From NCBI RefSeq assembly GCF_003332825.1, contig NZ_QIRF01000008.1, positions 108,383 through 172,382 of the forward strand: a stretch of 64,000 bases of DNA, read 5' to 3'. The notes below the pieces were generated by a model. That model saw only the letters and a program-made list of their open reading frames with translations. It ran no database searches and was not told where the DNA came from. The DNA is from Dyella sp. C9 (lineage in GTDB: Bacteria > Pseudomonadota > Gammaproteobacteria > Xanthomonadales > Rhodanobacteraceae). This document shows, in pieces, positions 8,357 to 17,712 of the stretch. The translations under genes were made by a program, and so were the position numbers. How positions within the stretch are numbered: the first letter of the stretch is position 1; each line of letters begins with the position of its first letter.

Positions 8357-9528
8357 ACACGGCAACGCAGCCGCTGCAGGCGCAACTGGATCGCGCGCGG
8401 CGCGCATGGCACGGCTCGCCGCTGCCACGGGCCCTGGCCTGGTGGACCGGCGAACTGGTGGCGCTGCTGCCGGCGCGCTGGCGTACCCGCTTCGGCGGCG
8501 GCCAGGCCTGGTATCTGTTGCAGCGTGAGGGCGATGACTGGCTGGTGCGTCGTGCCGGCGACCTGTATGCCGGCGCGCGCTGGAGCAGCCAGCTCGATGC
8601 CAGTGCCCAGCAGGTGGCGCTGGGCGATGCGGTGCGCGGCGTCGATCGTGAAGACCTGCGGCTGGCGCTGTGCCTGGATCCGGCCGAAGTACTGCGGCCG
8701 CGCCTGACCCTGCCGCTGGCGGCGCGGGACAACCTGCTGCAGATCGGTGCCTTCGAGATGGACCGGCAGACGCCGTTCCGCGTCGAACAGGTGCGTTTCG
8801 ACCTGCGCGAGCTGCGCGCCAACGCGCCGGCCGGGCGTTTCGCGGCCGAGCTGGTGGTGGTGCCGCGCAGCACGCTCGACCCGCTGCTGGCGCGTCTCGG
8901 CGCCTCGGGCCTGCAGGTCGATGCGGTGGACGTCGCCGTCGGCCATGAGCGCCTGGGCGTCAACCTGCTGCCGCCTGAGCTGGTGCCGCGACGCCAGCAC
9001 CCGCGCCAGCGCCTCAATCTCGCGCTCGGCGCCGCGGCCATCCTGCTGCTGCTGCTGTCGTTGCTGCAGTTCCTGCACAACCGCGAGGCCGCGCTGGAGC
9101 AGATGCGCAGCGAGGTGGAAAGCATGCGCGCCGACGCGCAGCAGGTGTCCAATCTGCGCCAGCAGTTGCAGGACAATGCCGGCGCCGCGGGCTTCCTCGC
9201 TGATCGCAAGCGCAACAAGGTGTCGGCGCTGGCGGTGATGGAGGACCTCAGCAGGCGGCTGCCCACTACCGCATGGCTGGAACGCCTGAGCATCGACAAC
9301 AGCGGCCAGGTCGGCTTCCAGGGACAGAGCCCGCAGGCCGCGCGGCTGGTCGATGCGCTGAAGGGCTCGACGGTGATCACCGACGCCAACTTCCAGGGCA
9401 CCATCCAGGCCGATCCGACCACCGGCAAGGAGCGCTTCTACATGGTGGCGCAGTTGCGCAAGCCGGCCGAGGCCAAGAGCAAGATCGCGCCGGCAAGCAG
9501 CAGCGCCGCGGCGGGAGGTGCGCCATGA
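8353..9528 (+). CDS. gspL: Type II secretion inner-membrane protein GspL (PilN-like)
   Basis: A 391-residue bitopic protein. The N-terminal cytoplasmic part (about residues 1-215) is the actin-like domain that recruits GspE. One membrane helix (LNLALGAAAILLLLLSLLQFL, about 222-243) is followed by a coiled coil and a periplasmic PilN-like ferredoxin-fold domain (LSRRLPTTAWLERLSID, ARLVDALKGS). The C-terminal tail is Ala/Ser rich. The ATG overlaps the gspK stop and has a GGAGG site. Assignment rests on topology and operon position as much as on motifs. Confidence 0.9.
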   Translation: MNTATQPLQAQLDRARRAWHGSPLPRALAWWTGELVALLPARWRTRFGGGQAWYLLQREGDDWLVRRAGDLYAGARWSSQLDASAQQVALGDAVRGVDREDLRLALCLDPAEVLRPRLTLPLAARDNLLQIGAFEMDRQTPFRVEQVRFDLRELRANAPAGRFAAELVVVPRSTLDPLLARLGASGLQVDAVDVAVGHERLGVNLLPPELVPRRQHPRQRLNLALGAAAILLLLLSLLQFLHNREAALEQMRSEVESMRADAQQVSNLRQQLQDNAGAAGFLADRKRNKVSALAVMEDLSRRLPTTAWLERLSIDNSGQVGFQGQSPQAARLVDALKGSTVITDANFQGTIQADPTTGKERFYMVAQLRKPAEAKSKIAPASSSAAAGGAP

Positions 9529-10154
9529 AGCTGACCGCGATGAAGCCGCGCGAAAGCCGTATCGCCGCCATCGTGCTGCTGGCCATGGTCCTGCTGATCG
9601 CCTACTTCGCGCTGCTGCACTGGTGGTTCGTGGCGCCATTGCAGGCCATCGGCTCGGAAATGGATGACCTGCGCGACACCCATGCACGCTATGCCGCCGC
9701 GATCGCCGAGAAGCCGGCGTTGCAGCAGCGCATCGCGGCGATGGGTGCGGGGCAGGCGGCCAGCCATGCGTTCCTGCCCGAGGACGATCCCAACGCGGCG
9801 GCGGCAGGCTTGATGCAGCGCGTGGTCGATGCGGTGGCGGCGCATCCGCAGGGCGGTTCGTGCGACGTCACCCAGAAGATGCCGGTGACCAATCCGCCGG
9901 CTGGGCCCGACGAGCCCTACCGCAAGGTAGCGGTGAGCATCAGCCTGCGTTGCGAGATGCAGCCGCTGGCCGAGACGCTGCACGACCTGGAGCAGGGCAC
10001 GCCGTACCTGTTCGTCGATGACATGAGCATCTATCGCAATCCGGTGGCCGCGATGCAGCAGGCGGGTGCGCCGCTGGAAGTGCAGTTCACCCTTTCCGGT
10101 TATGTGCGCCAGGCGCGCAATGCGGGTGTGGACGCGCAGGGAGGTGCGCCATGA
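9525..10154 (+). CDS. gspM: Type II secretion protein GspM (PilO-like)
   Basis: A 209-residue bitopic inner-membrane protein. It has a short cytoplasmic N-terminus, one membrane helix (residues 13-34), a helical stretch with Ala/Gln-rich heptads, and a PilO-like periplasmic domain. GspM partners GspL in the assembly platform. Its start overlaps the gspL stop with a GGGAGGTG ribosome site. The sequence is divergent and the call depends on topology and position between gspL and gspN. Confidence 0.85.
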   Translation: MKLTAMKPRESRIAAIVLLAMVLLIAYFALLHWWFVAPLQAIGSEMDDLRDTHARYAAAIAEKPALQQRIAAMGAGQAASHAFLPEDDPNAAAAGLMQRVVDAVAAHPQGGSCDVTQKMPVTNPPAGPDEPYRKVAVSISLRCEMQPLAETLHDLEQGTPYLFVDDMSIYRNPVAAMQQAGAPLEVQFTLSGYVRQARNAGVDAQGGAP

Positions 10155-10855
10155 ATGCCGCTGCCCAGCGTCGCCTGACGCCCCTGCTTGGTGGCATCGC
10201 CGCGGTGTTCGGCGTGTTGCTGCTGTCGTTGCTCGCCGGCGTTGGCCGTGGTGTGGCCTGGGGTCCGTCGCGACCCACCGCGCCGCTGCCCGAGGCGCAC
10301 GACCAGGGCTTGCCGCCGCCCGTGCCGCTCACCCAGTTCGCGGCGGTGTGGCAGCAGCCATTGTTCAATCCTGATCGCAAGCCGGTGATGCATGCGGCCG
10401 GGGGCGGAGCCAGCCTGGGTGATATGCAACTCACCGGCATCATCCTGATGCCGACCCTGCACATGGCATTGCTGCACGACAAGAGTGCCGACCGCGACGT
10501 GCGCGTGCGCGAGGGTGATGCGTTGCCTGACGGCAGCTGGAAGCTGGCCGAACTCAAGCCGCGCGCTGCGATCTTCGAATCGGCCAGCGGACGCACCCAG
10601 CTCGACCTGCCGGCCGGCGCGCCGATCGACATGCCCAAGCAGGCGGCGCCAGGCGCTGCGCCACCGGTGCCGGTACCGGCGGGGGCGGCGTTGCCGCCGG
10701 GTGCCATGCAGGTCACCAGCGTGCCGGCGCCCACCACGGCATCACCCCCACCCGCAGCCGGCGATGCGCAGAACGATCGCATTCGCCAGTTGAGAGAAGC
10801 CATCCAGAAGCGGCGCGCACAACAACAGGCAGCGCCTACCGAGGGAGCCCACTGA
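10151..10855 (+). CDS. gspN: Type II secretion protein GspN, Xanthomonas type (GspC-like)
   Basis: A 234-residue inner-membrane protein with one membrane helix (about residues 10-32), a linker, and a compact beta domain: WQQPLFNPDRKP, LGDMQLTGIILMP, VREGDALPDGSWKLAELKPRAAIFESASG. This order matches the homology region of GspC, which contacts the secretin N0 domain. A Pro/Ala-rich tail follows. No separate gspC is in the operon, so this protein probably does that job, as XpsN does in Xanthomonas. It ends 3 bases before gspD. Confidence 0.82.
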   Translation: MNAAAQRRLTPLLGGIAAVFGVLLLSLLAGVGRGVAWGPSRPTAPLPEAHDQGLPPPVPLTQFAAVWQQPLFNPDRKPVMHAAGGGASLGDMQLTGIILMPTLHMALLHDKSADRDVRVREGDALPDGSWKLAELKPRAAIFESASGRTQLDLPAGAPIDMPKQAAPGAAPPVPVPAGAALPPGAMQVTSVPAPTTASPPPAAGDAQNDRIRQLREAIQKRRAQQQAAPTEGAH

Positions 10856-10858
10856 GTT

Positions 10859-13207
10859 ATGTCCACCCAGCGCATGCCGCGGTTCCACCGCATCGGTACG
10901 CTCACCCTGGCGCTATGGCTGGCCGGTTGCCAGACCCTGCCACAGGCCCACGACGACGGCGCGCTCCAGCGCGAGGCCATGGCCGGCACGGAGAATCCGG
11001 TACCTGCCCCCTTGCCGTTGAATACCCAGGGCACCTCGCAGCAGGGTGGCCAGCCGCGCGCGGACGTGAGTACCGGCAGCGGCCAGTTCGTGCATGCCGT
11101 CGGCATGGCGCAGCCACGCAATGGCGCCACCGGTGATGGCGCAGTCACCTTCAACTTCGAGAACCAGCCGGTGCAGGCCGTGGTGAAGGCCATCCTCGGC
11201 GACCTGCTCAAGCAGAACTACACCATCGTGCCGGGCGTGCAGGGCAACGTGTCGTTCTCCACCTCCGAGCCGGTGGACAGCAGCCAGGCGCTGCCGATCC
11301 TCGAGACGCTGCTGTCGTGGACCAACAACGCCCTGGTGATGCAGAACGGCCGCTACGTGGTGATGCCGGCCAAGGACGCCGTGGCCGGCAACCTGGTGCC
11401 CAGCCTCAACGCGGTGGCGCCGCAGGGCGGCCTGCAGGCGCGGTTGTTCCCGCTGCGCTACATCTCCGCGGCGGAAATGCAGAAGCTGATCAAGCCGTTC
11501 GCGCGTGCCGATGCCGTGCTGCTGGCCGATCCATCGCGCAACCTCATCGTGCTCTCGGGCACGTCGGCCGAACTGGACAACTACCAGCGCACCATCCACA
11601 CCTTCGACGTGGACTGGTTGCGTGGCATGTCGGTGGGCGTGTTCAGCCTGCAACACGCCAATGTCGGCGACCTGATGCCCCAGCTCGACCAGATGTTCGG
11701 GCCCAAGGGCGACACGCCGCTGGCCGGCATGCTGCGCTTCATCCCGATCGAGCGCACCAATGCGCTGGTGGTGATCAGCACGCAGCCGAACTATCTCTCC
11801 GAAGTGGGCGAATGGATCACCAAGATCGATCGTGGCGGCGGCAACGAGCCTGAGCTGTACGTCTACGACGTGCGCAACATCAAGGCCTCGGACCTGGCCC
11901 AGTACCTGGCGCAGATCTACACCAATGGCGCGGGTGCCAACGGCAACGCCGGCAAGGTGGGCCCCGGCCTCAACGGCACCACGCTGGGCGCCAGCGACAA
12001 CGCCAACGGCAATGCCAGCGGCATGGGCAGCACCGCCGGCAGCTTCGGCAGCAGCACGCCCACGGTCAACGGCGTGGGCGGCGGCTTCGGCAGCGCGGGC
12101 GGGCTGGGCACGACCAGCAGCACCGGCACCAGTTCCAGCTTCGGCAGCAACACCGGTACCGGCGCCACGGGCGGTGCCGCCGGCAGCAGCTTCGGCACCG
12201 GCAACAACGCCAACAGCAATGCCGGCCAGCAGTACGTGTCCGAGGACGGCAGCATCCGCATCAGTTCGGTCGATGCCAACAACCAGCTGATGGTGCGCGC
12301 GCGGCCGTCGCAGTGGCAGGAGATCCAGCAGGCCATCCAGCGACTCGACAATGTGCCGCTGCAGGTGCAGATCGAAATGCGCATCCTCGAGGTGGACCTG
12401 ACCGGCGAACTGCAGTTCGGCGTGCAGTGGTACCTGCAGGGCCTGGCCAACAGCACGCCGAACTCCGACGGCATCGCCACCAGCATCTACCCCGGCGCCC
12501 ATCGCCAGATCGCCCTGGGTTCGGGCGGCAACCAGTATGGCGGCGAGCCGTTCTTCTATTCGTTCCTGAGCAGCAACGGCAAGTTCCAGGTGGCCATCCG
12601 CGCGCTGGAAACCAGTGGCAATACCAAGACGCTGTCGGCGCCGTCGCTGGTGGTGCTCAACAACCAGGTCGCGCACATCCTGGTGGGTGACCAGGTGCCG
12701 ATCAACCAGACCTCCATCGTCACCGGCCTCAACACCACCGGCTCCACTGCCACCAGCGTGAGCTACATCCCCACTGGCGTGATCCTCGACGTGCAGCCGC
12801 GCGTGAATCCCGGCGGGCTGGTCTACCTCAACGTACAGCAGCAGGTGAGCAACACCACCGGCTCGGCGAACTCGCAGGGCAACTACACCATCCAGCAGCG
12901 CGCGGTGGGCACGCAGATCGCGGTGCAGAGCGGACAGACCGTGCTGCTCGGCGGCCTCATCCAGCAGAATGAATCAGTGACCGATACCGGCATTCCTGGG
13001 CTGAATCGCATTCCCATCGTCGGCCGGCTGTTCGGCAGCACCGACCACAACAGGACCCGCACCGAGCTGATCGTGCTGATCACCCCGCGCGTGATCACCA
13101 GCAGCGAAGAAGCCAAGCAGGTCACCGACGAGTACCAGCGCAAGTTCGAATCGCTGGCGCCGTTGCGCGCTGCCGGCGCTGCTGCGCCGGCGCAGTCCAA
13201 GCAATAA
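10859..13207 (+). CDS. gspD: Type II secretion outer-membrane secretin GspD
   Basis: A 782-residue secretin forming the outer-membrane gate. The signal peptide has a lipobox (LWLAGC, Cys24), so it is predicted to be a lipoprotein, as XpsD is. N0 (VTFNFENQPVQAVVKAILG), N1 and N2 domains follow to about residue 350. Residues 358-456 are an insert made almost only of Gly, Ser, Asn, Thr and Ala within N3. The secretin domain begins near residue 499 (VQIEMRILEVDLTGELQFG) and includes VGDQVPI and the VLLGGLIQQNES, GIPGLNRIPIVGRLFGS and ELIVLITPRVI block. Last gene of the operon. Confidence 0.96.
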   Translation: MSTQRMPRFHRIGTLTLALWLAGCQTLPQAHDDGALQREAMAGTENPVPAPLPLNTQGTSQQGGQPRADVSTGSGQFVHAVGMAQPRNGATGDGAVTFNFENQPVQAVVKAILGDLLKQNYTIVPGVQGNVSFSTSEPVDSSQALPILETLLSWTNNALVMQNGRYVVMPAKDAVAGNLVPSLNAVAPQGGLQARLFPLRYISAAEMQKLIKPFARADAVLLADPSRNLIVLSGTSAELDNYQRTIHTFDVDWLRGMSVGVFSLQHANVGDLMPQLDQMFGPKGDTPLAGMLRFIPIERTNALVVISTQPNYLSEVGEWITKIDRGGGNEPELYVYDVRNIKASDLAQYLAQIYTNGAGANGNAGKVGPGLNGTTLGASDNANGNASGMGSTAGSFGSSTPTVNGVGGGFGSAGGLGTTSSTGTSSSFGSNTGTGATGGAAGSSFGTGNNANSNAGQQYVSEDGSIRISSVDANNQLMVRARPSQWQEIQQAIQRLDNVPLQVQIEMRILEVDLTGELQFGVQWYLQGLANSTPNSDGIATSIYPGAHRQIALGSGGNQYGGEPFFYSFLSSNGKFQVAIRALETSGNTKTLSAPSLVVLNNQVAHILVGDQVPINQTSIVTGLNTTGSTATSVSYIPTGVILDVQPRVNPGGLVYLNVQQQVSNTTGSANSQGNYTIQQRAVGTQIAVQSGQTVLLGGLIQQNESVTDTGIPGLNRIPIVGRLFGSTDHNRTRTELIVLITPRVITSSEEAKQVTDEYQRKFESLAPLRAAGAAAPAQSKQ

Positions 13208-13220
13208 TCGACGGCACGCG

Positions 13221-13243
13221 CCCTCTTCCCTGTGGGGAGAGGG
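13221..13243. repeat. CCCTCTTCCC/GGGGAGAGGG intergenic hairpin
   Basis: Stem-loop of 10-base near-perfect arms (13221-13230 and 13234-13243) followed by a CAGGGCGAGGGGGCG tail, directly after gspD. Related elements occur at 41474-41495 and 51551-51566. It may help terminate the secretion operon, but there is no U-tract. Confidence 0.6.
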
Positions 13244-13321
13244 CAGGGCGAGGGGGCGCATTGGCGACAAGCCCCGCCTCAAGCCGCCGGGCCCGTCGTC
13301 ATGCCCGGTATCATGGGCGCG

Positions 13322-15838
13322 ATGAATACCCCGCCGTCCTTCCCCATCACCCCGCTGTTGCCGGAAATTCGCGCTTCGCTGGCCGTGGCGCCGCGACTGG
13401 TGCTCGAAGCGCCGCCCGGCGCCGGCAAGACCACGCAGGTGCCGTTGGCCCTGCTGGATGAGCGGTGGCTCGCCGGCCAGAAGATCCTGATGCTGGAGCC
13501 ACGCCGCATTGCGGCGCGCGCCGCTGCCCAGTTCATGGCACGACAGCTGGGGCAGGAGGTGGGGCAGACCGTGGGTTACCGCATCCGCTTCGAGGCGCGC
13601 GTGAGCGACGCCACGCGCATCGAGGTGGTGACCGAGGGCATCCTCACCCGGCTGATCCAGGACGATCCCGAACTCAGCGGCATCGGCGCCATCCTGTTCG
13701 ACGAATTCCACGAGCGCCACCTGGCCGGCGATCTTGGCGCGGCACTCGCGCTGGACGTGCAAGGCACGCTGCGCCCCGAGCTGCGCGTGGTGGTGATGTC
13801 CGCCACGCTGGACGGCGAGCGCATCGCGCAGTGGCTCGATGCACCGCGCATCAGCAGCCCTGGCCGCAGCTATCCGGTGCGCGTGGATTATCCACCGGCG
13901 CGCGTGCAGGAGAGCGTCGAGCACCATCTCGCGCGCATCGCGCGACAGGCGCTGCAGGAGAACGGCGGCGACGTGCTGGCCTTCCTGCCCGGTCGCCGCG
14001 AGATCGCGCGCACGCAGGCCGTGCTCGAATCCTCGCTCGATGAGGACATCGACATCGTCGCCCTGCACGGCGAACTGTCGATGGCCGAGCAGCAGGCCGC
14101 GCTGAGCCCGGCCGAACCGGGCACGCGACGCATCGTGCTGGCCACCAACGTGGCCGAATCCAGCGTCACGCTGCCGGGCATTCGCGCAGTGGTGGACAGC
14201 GGCCTCGCGCGCGAGCCGCGCTTCGATCCCAATTCCGGCTTCACCCGCCTGGAGACGGTGACCATCTCGCAGGCCTCGGCCGACCAGCGCGCGGGTCGCG
14301 CCGGCCGCGTGGCCGAAGGCACGGCCTATCGCCTGTGGCCGCAGAGCAAGCGCCTGGAACCCTCGCGCACCGCGGAGATTACGCAGGCGGAACTGTCCGG
14401 CCTGGCGCTGGAACTGGCGTCCTGGGGCATCACCGCCGGCAGCGGCAGCGACCTGCCGTGGCTGGATGCACCGCCCGCAGGCGCACTGGCACAGGCACGC
14501 GAACTGCTCACCCAGTTGGGCGCACTCGCCGCCGACGGGCGCATCACGGCGCTGGGCCGCGAGATGCTGGCGCTGGGCGCAACACCGCGTCTGGGCGCCG
14601 CCGCCATGCGCGCGGCAGCCGAGTTGCGTGCCCTGGTGGCCGACCTTCTGGCCTTGATGGAAGCGCGCTCGCCGCTGCGTGGCGAGCAGGCGCGCACCGA
14701 CGATTTCCGCGCACGCGTGAGCGCGCAGCATGCCTGGCGCGATCGCAGCACCGCCGGTGGTCGTGGTGGTGCGGACGCCGGTGCGCTGGCCGCCATCGAA
14801 CAGGCCAGCAAGGGCTGGCGGCGACGCCTGGACGTGCGTTCCGCCGCGAGCGGCGTGCCCGACAGCCACGCGGTGGGCGATTTGCTGCTGCACGCGTTTC
14901 CCGATCGCGTCGCGCGCCGCGATGACGGCAACCCCTTGCGCTACACGCTCGCCAACGGGCGTGGCGTACGCCTGCACGAAAACACCGCCTTGCTCGGCGA
15001 GCCGTGGCTAGTGGCGCTGGATGTGCGCTTCGAGGCACGCGACAGCCTGATTCTTGCCGCCGCGCCGCTCGATCCGCGCGTGCTGGAGCGCGACTATCCC
15101 GCGCAGTTCCGACGCGAGCGCGTGCTGCGCTGGAACGACGAACGCAACGCCGTTGAAGCCTTCGAGGAGCAGCGCTACGCCGCCATCGTGCTCGAACGCC
15201 GCAGCGTGCCGGTGAAGCCGGAGGACGCCTTGCCCGCGCTGCTCGCCGCCATTCGCAGCAAGGGTCTCGACGCCCTGCCTTGGAGCGAGAACGCACGGCG
15301 CCTGCGCGCGCGCATGCAGGCCCTGCGCATCTGGTTGCCGGAACTCGGCCTGCCCGATGTATCCGACGCCGCGCTGCTCGACACGCTGGAAGACTGGCTG
15401 GCGCCCTATCTCGATGGAAAGCGCCGTTTCGACGCGCTGAGCGCCGAAGAACTTTCCCAGGCACTGGGCAGCCTGTTCGACTACGAGCAGCGCCGCCTGC
15501 TGGACGCGCAGGCGCCAGAGAGCCTCACCGTACCCAGCGGCATGAGCCGCCGCGTGGAATACGCCGAAGGCGAACCCCCCGTGCTCGCCGTGAAACTGCA
15601 GGAGCTGTTCGGCCTCGCCGACACCCCACGCATCGCCAACGGCCGCATCCCGGTGACGCTGCATTTGCTTTCACCCGCCGGCCGTCCCATCCAGGTCACC
15701 CAGGACCTCAAGGGCTTCTGGGAACGCACCTACCCCGAAGTGAAAAAAGAACTGAAAGGCCGCTACCCCCGCCATCCCTGGCCGGACGATCCGTGGACGG
15801 CCGCGCCGACGCACCGGGCCAAGCCGCGGGGTACCTGA
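13322..15838 (+). CDS. hrpB: ATP-dependent helicase HrpB (DEAH box)
   Basis: An 838-residue DExH/DEAH-box RNA helicase of the HrpB family. Motif I is GAGKTTQ (residues 33-39), motif II DEFH (about 126-129), motif III SATLD, and motif VI QRAGRAGR (about 322-329). The C-terminal HrpB-specific region runs to VTQDLKGFWERTYPEVKKELKGRYPRHPWPDDPW, the diagnostic HrpB tail. The in vivo role of HrpB is poorly defined. The ATG at MNTPPSFPITPLLPEIR was chosen by family N-terminus; GTG or ATG codons up to 90 bases upstream are possible but unlikely. Confidence 0.95.
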   Translation: MNTPPSFPITPLLPEIRASLAVAPRLVLEAPPGAGKTTQVPLALLDERWLAGQKILMLEPRRIAARAAAQFMARQLGQEVGQTVGYRIRFEARVSDATRIEVVTEGILTRLIQDDPELSGIGAILFDEFHERHLAGDLGAALALDVQGTLRPELRVVVMSATLDGERIAQWLDAPRISSPGRSYPVRVDYPPARVQESVEHHLARIARQALQENGGDVLAFLPGRREIARTQAVLESSLDEDIDIVALHGELSMAEQQAALSPAEPGTRRIVLATNVAESSVTLPGIRAVVDSGLAREPRFDPNSGFTRLETVTISQASADQRAGRAGRVAEGTAYRLWPQSKRLEPSRTAEITQAELSGLALELASWGITAGSGSDLPWLDAPPAGALAQARELLTQLGALAADGRITALGREMLALGATPRLGAAAMRAAAELRALVADLLALMEARSPLRGEQARTDDFRARVSAQHAWRDRSTAGGRGGADAGALAAIEQASKGWRRRLDVRSAASGVPDSHAVGDLLLHAFPDRVARRDDGNPLRYTLANGRGVRLHENTALLGEPWLVALDVRFEARDSLILAAAPLDPRVLERDYPAQFRRERVLRWNDERNAVEAFEEQRYAAIVLERRSVPVKPEDALPALLAAIRSKGLDALPWSENARRLRARMQALRIWLPELGLPDVSDAALLDTLEDWLAPYLDGKRRFDALSAEELSQALGSLFDYEQRRLLDAQAPESLTVPSGMSRRVEYAEGEPPVLAVKLQELFGLADTPRIANGRIPVTLHLLSPAGRPIQVTQDLKGFWERTYPEVKKELKGRYPRHPWPDDPWTAAPTHRAKPRGT

Positions 15839-16092
15839 CGTCGTTGTGGCGCTCCGCCCGGTGGGGCGCTCAGATTTCCACGCGGCTGTTTGATATGGCG
15901 GTGCTGGGTGTATGGCATGTGAAAACCCACACGGCAAGCCGGCCACCGGCAGGGCATCGCTGCGTTCGCAAATCGCCAGTGCTCAGATTTTCGCGTTGCG
16001 GCTGGCGGCGGGGGCTTCGTAACGTCGGGGTGTCATAGACGTATGCCATGCCTCGAACCCGGGGCGGGGAGTCCTGGGGAGGGACTGGGCGG
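15839..16092. other. Spacer between hrpB and M20 peptidase gene
   Basis: About 250 bases with no gene I can support. It should hold the promoter of the M20 peptidase gene and any terminator for hrpB. No clear hairpin or promoter was recognised. Confidence 0.4.
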
Positions 16093-17565
16093 ATGAAGAA
16101 GGTGCTGGGTGCGGTCGGCGTGCTGCTGCTTGCGGTGGGCGTGGTGGCGGCCATCGTGCTGGTTCGTACATGGTCGACGCCGCCATTGGCGACGGCCGCG
16201 CCGACCGGGTCGTATACGCCGTTGAAGCTGGATGAAGGCGAGGTGGTGCAGCGTTTCGCCGGTGCGGTGAAGCTGTCCACGGTGTCCACCGGCGAGGCGC
16301 CGCCGTCGACGCAGGATCTGGATGCGCTGCACGCCTATCTGGCCGGGCAGTTCCCGCGCGTGCACCGCGAGCTCCAACTGGAGCAGGTGGGCCACGGCGC
16401 GCTGCTGTTCACCTGGAAGGGCAGCGATGCCTCGCTGCCGCCGATCATCCTGATGGCGCACCAGGACACCGTGCCGGTGGATCCGGACACGCGCGCACGC
16501 TGGACGCGCGACCCGTGGTCGGGCGACGTGCAGGATGGCGTGGTGTGGGGCCGCGGTGCGCTGGACGACAAGGCCAGCCTGGTGTCCATCCTCGAAGCGG
16601 GCGAGCAGCTGCTGCAGCAGGGCTTCAAGCCGCGCCGCACGATCTACTTCGCCTTCGGCAGTGACGAGGAGCGCGGCGGTGCCCAGGGCGCCATGGCCAT
16701 CGTCGAGCTGCTCAAGCAGCGTGGCGTGCATGCCCAGCTGGTGCTCGACGAAGGCGGTGCCTATACCAATGGCCTGATGCCGGGCGTGTCCGGTGACCTG
16801 GCGATGGTCGGCATTGCCGAGAAGGGCTATGTGTCGGTGCGCCTCAGCGTGCAGGCTGCCGGTGGCCACTCGTCGCAGCCGCCTCCGCAGTCGGCGATCG
16901 GCATTCTCAGCCAGGCACTGGTGCGGCTGGAGGCCCAGCAGATGCCGGCACGGCTGGCGCCCACCGCGACGGCCATGTTCGATGCGCTGGCGCCGATGCT
17001 GCCGTTTCCGGCGCGCATGGCGGTGCGCAATCGCTGGCTGCTCGGCCCGATGCTGATCAGCCAGCTGTCGAAGACGCCCTCGGGCAATGCGATGGTGCGC
17101 ACCACCACCGCCGAAACCACCTTCAACGCAGGCGTGAAGGACAACGTACTGCCCACCGTGGCGGTGGCCACGGTGAACTTCCGCATCCTGCCGGGCGACA
17201 GCGTGGCCGACGTGCTGGAGCATGTGCGCAAGACGGTGGCCGACCCGCGCGTGACCATCGCGCCGGGCGACGAGCAGGCCGATGCAAGCCCCACCTCGCC
17301 GGTGGATGGCGAGGGCCTGCGGCTGGTGCGCGAAACCATCCAGCAGACTTCGCCCGGCGTGCCGGTGGTGCCCTATCTGGTGACCGCCGCCACCGATGCC
17401 GCGCATTACGTGCCGGTGTCCACCGAGCAGCTGCGCTTCGTGCCGTACCACCTGACGCCGACCACCATCGAGCGATTCCACGGCATCAACGAAGGCATTC
17501 CGGTCAGCGACTACCTGAACTGCGTGCAGTTCGCGGCCCAGTTCATGCGCAACGCCGCCGGCTGA
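16093..17565 (+). CDS. M20 family metallopeptidase, membrane-anchored (PM20D1/carboxypeptidase S-like)
   Basis: A 490-residue zinc peptidase of family M20. The N-terminus (MKKVLGAVGVLLLAVGVVAAIVL) is a single hydrophobic anchor or uncleaved signal, placing the enzyme in the periplasm. The metal site is visible: MAHQDTVPVDPD (His123, Asp125), GRGALDDKASL (bridging Asp near 157) and GSDEERGG (catalytic Glu near 190). A dimerisation insert contains VSVRLSVQAAGGHSSQPP. The final metal His lies in PYHLTPTTIERFHGINEGIPV. The overall layout is that of carboxypeptidase S and PM20D1, which cleave or form N-acyl amino acids; the substrate here is unknown. The start was chosen at the hydrophobic anchor. 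Confidence 0.88.
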   Translation: MKKVLGAVGVLLLAVGVVAAIVLVRTWSTPPLATAAPTGSYTPLKLDEGEVVQRFAGAVKLSTVSTGEAPPSTQDLDALHAYLAGQFPRVHRELQLEQVGHGALLFTWKGSDASLPPIILMAHQDTVPVDPDTRARWTRDPWSGDVQDGVVWGRGALDDKASLVSILEAGEQLLQQGFKPRRTIYFAFGSDEERGGAQGAMAIVELLKQRGVHAQLVLDEGGAYTNGLMPGVSGDLAMVGIAEKGYVSVRLSVQAAGGHSSQPPPQSAIGILSQALVRLEAQQMPARLAPTATAMFDALAPMLPFPARMAVRNRWLLGPMLISQLSKTPSGNAMVRTTTAETTFNAGVKDNVLPTVAVATVNFRILPGDSVADVLEHVRKTVADPRVTIAPGDEQADASPTSPVDGEGLRLVRETIQQTSPGVPVVPYLVTAATDAAHYVPVSTEQLRFVPYHLTPTTIERFHGINEGIPVSDYLNCVQFAAQFMRNAAG

Positions 17566-17712
17566 TGCGCGGCCGCCGCGCGTGGGGTGCGGCGGTGATC
17601 AGCGAAACCTCCGCAGCGGCATGCAGCGCATGCCGCCGGGAATGTTTCGCCCCAGGCAAACAGCGACGCCACGACGTCGACCATGGCACATACGAACAAG
17701 AGGGGAGAGCAG

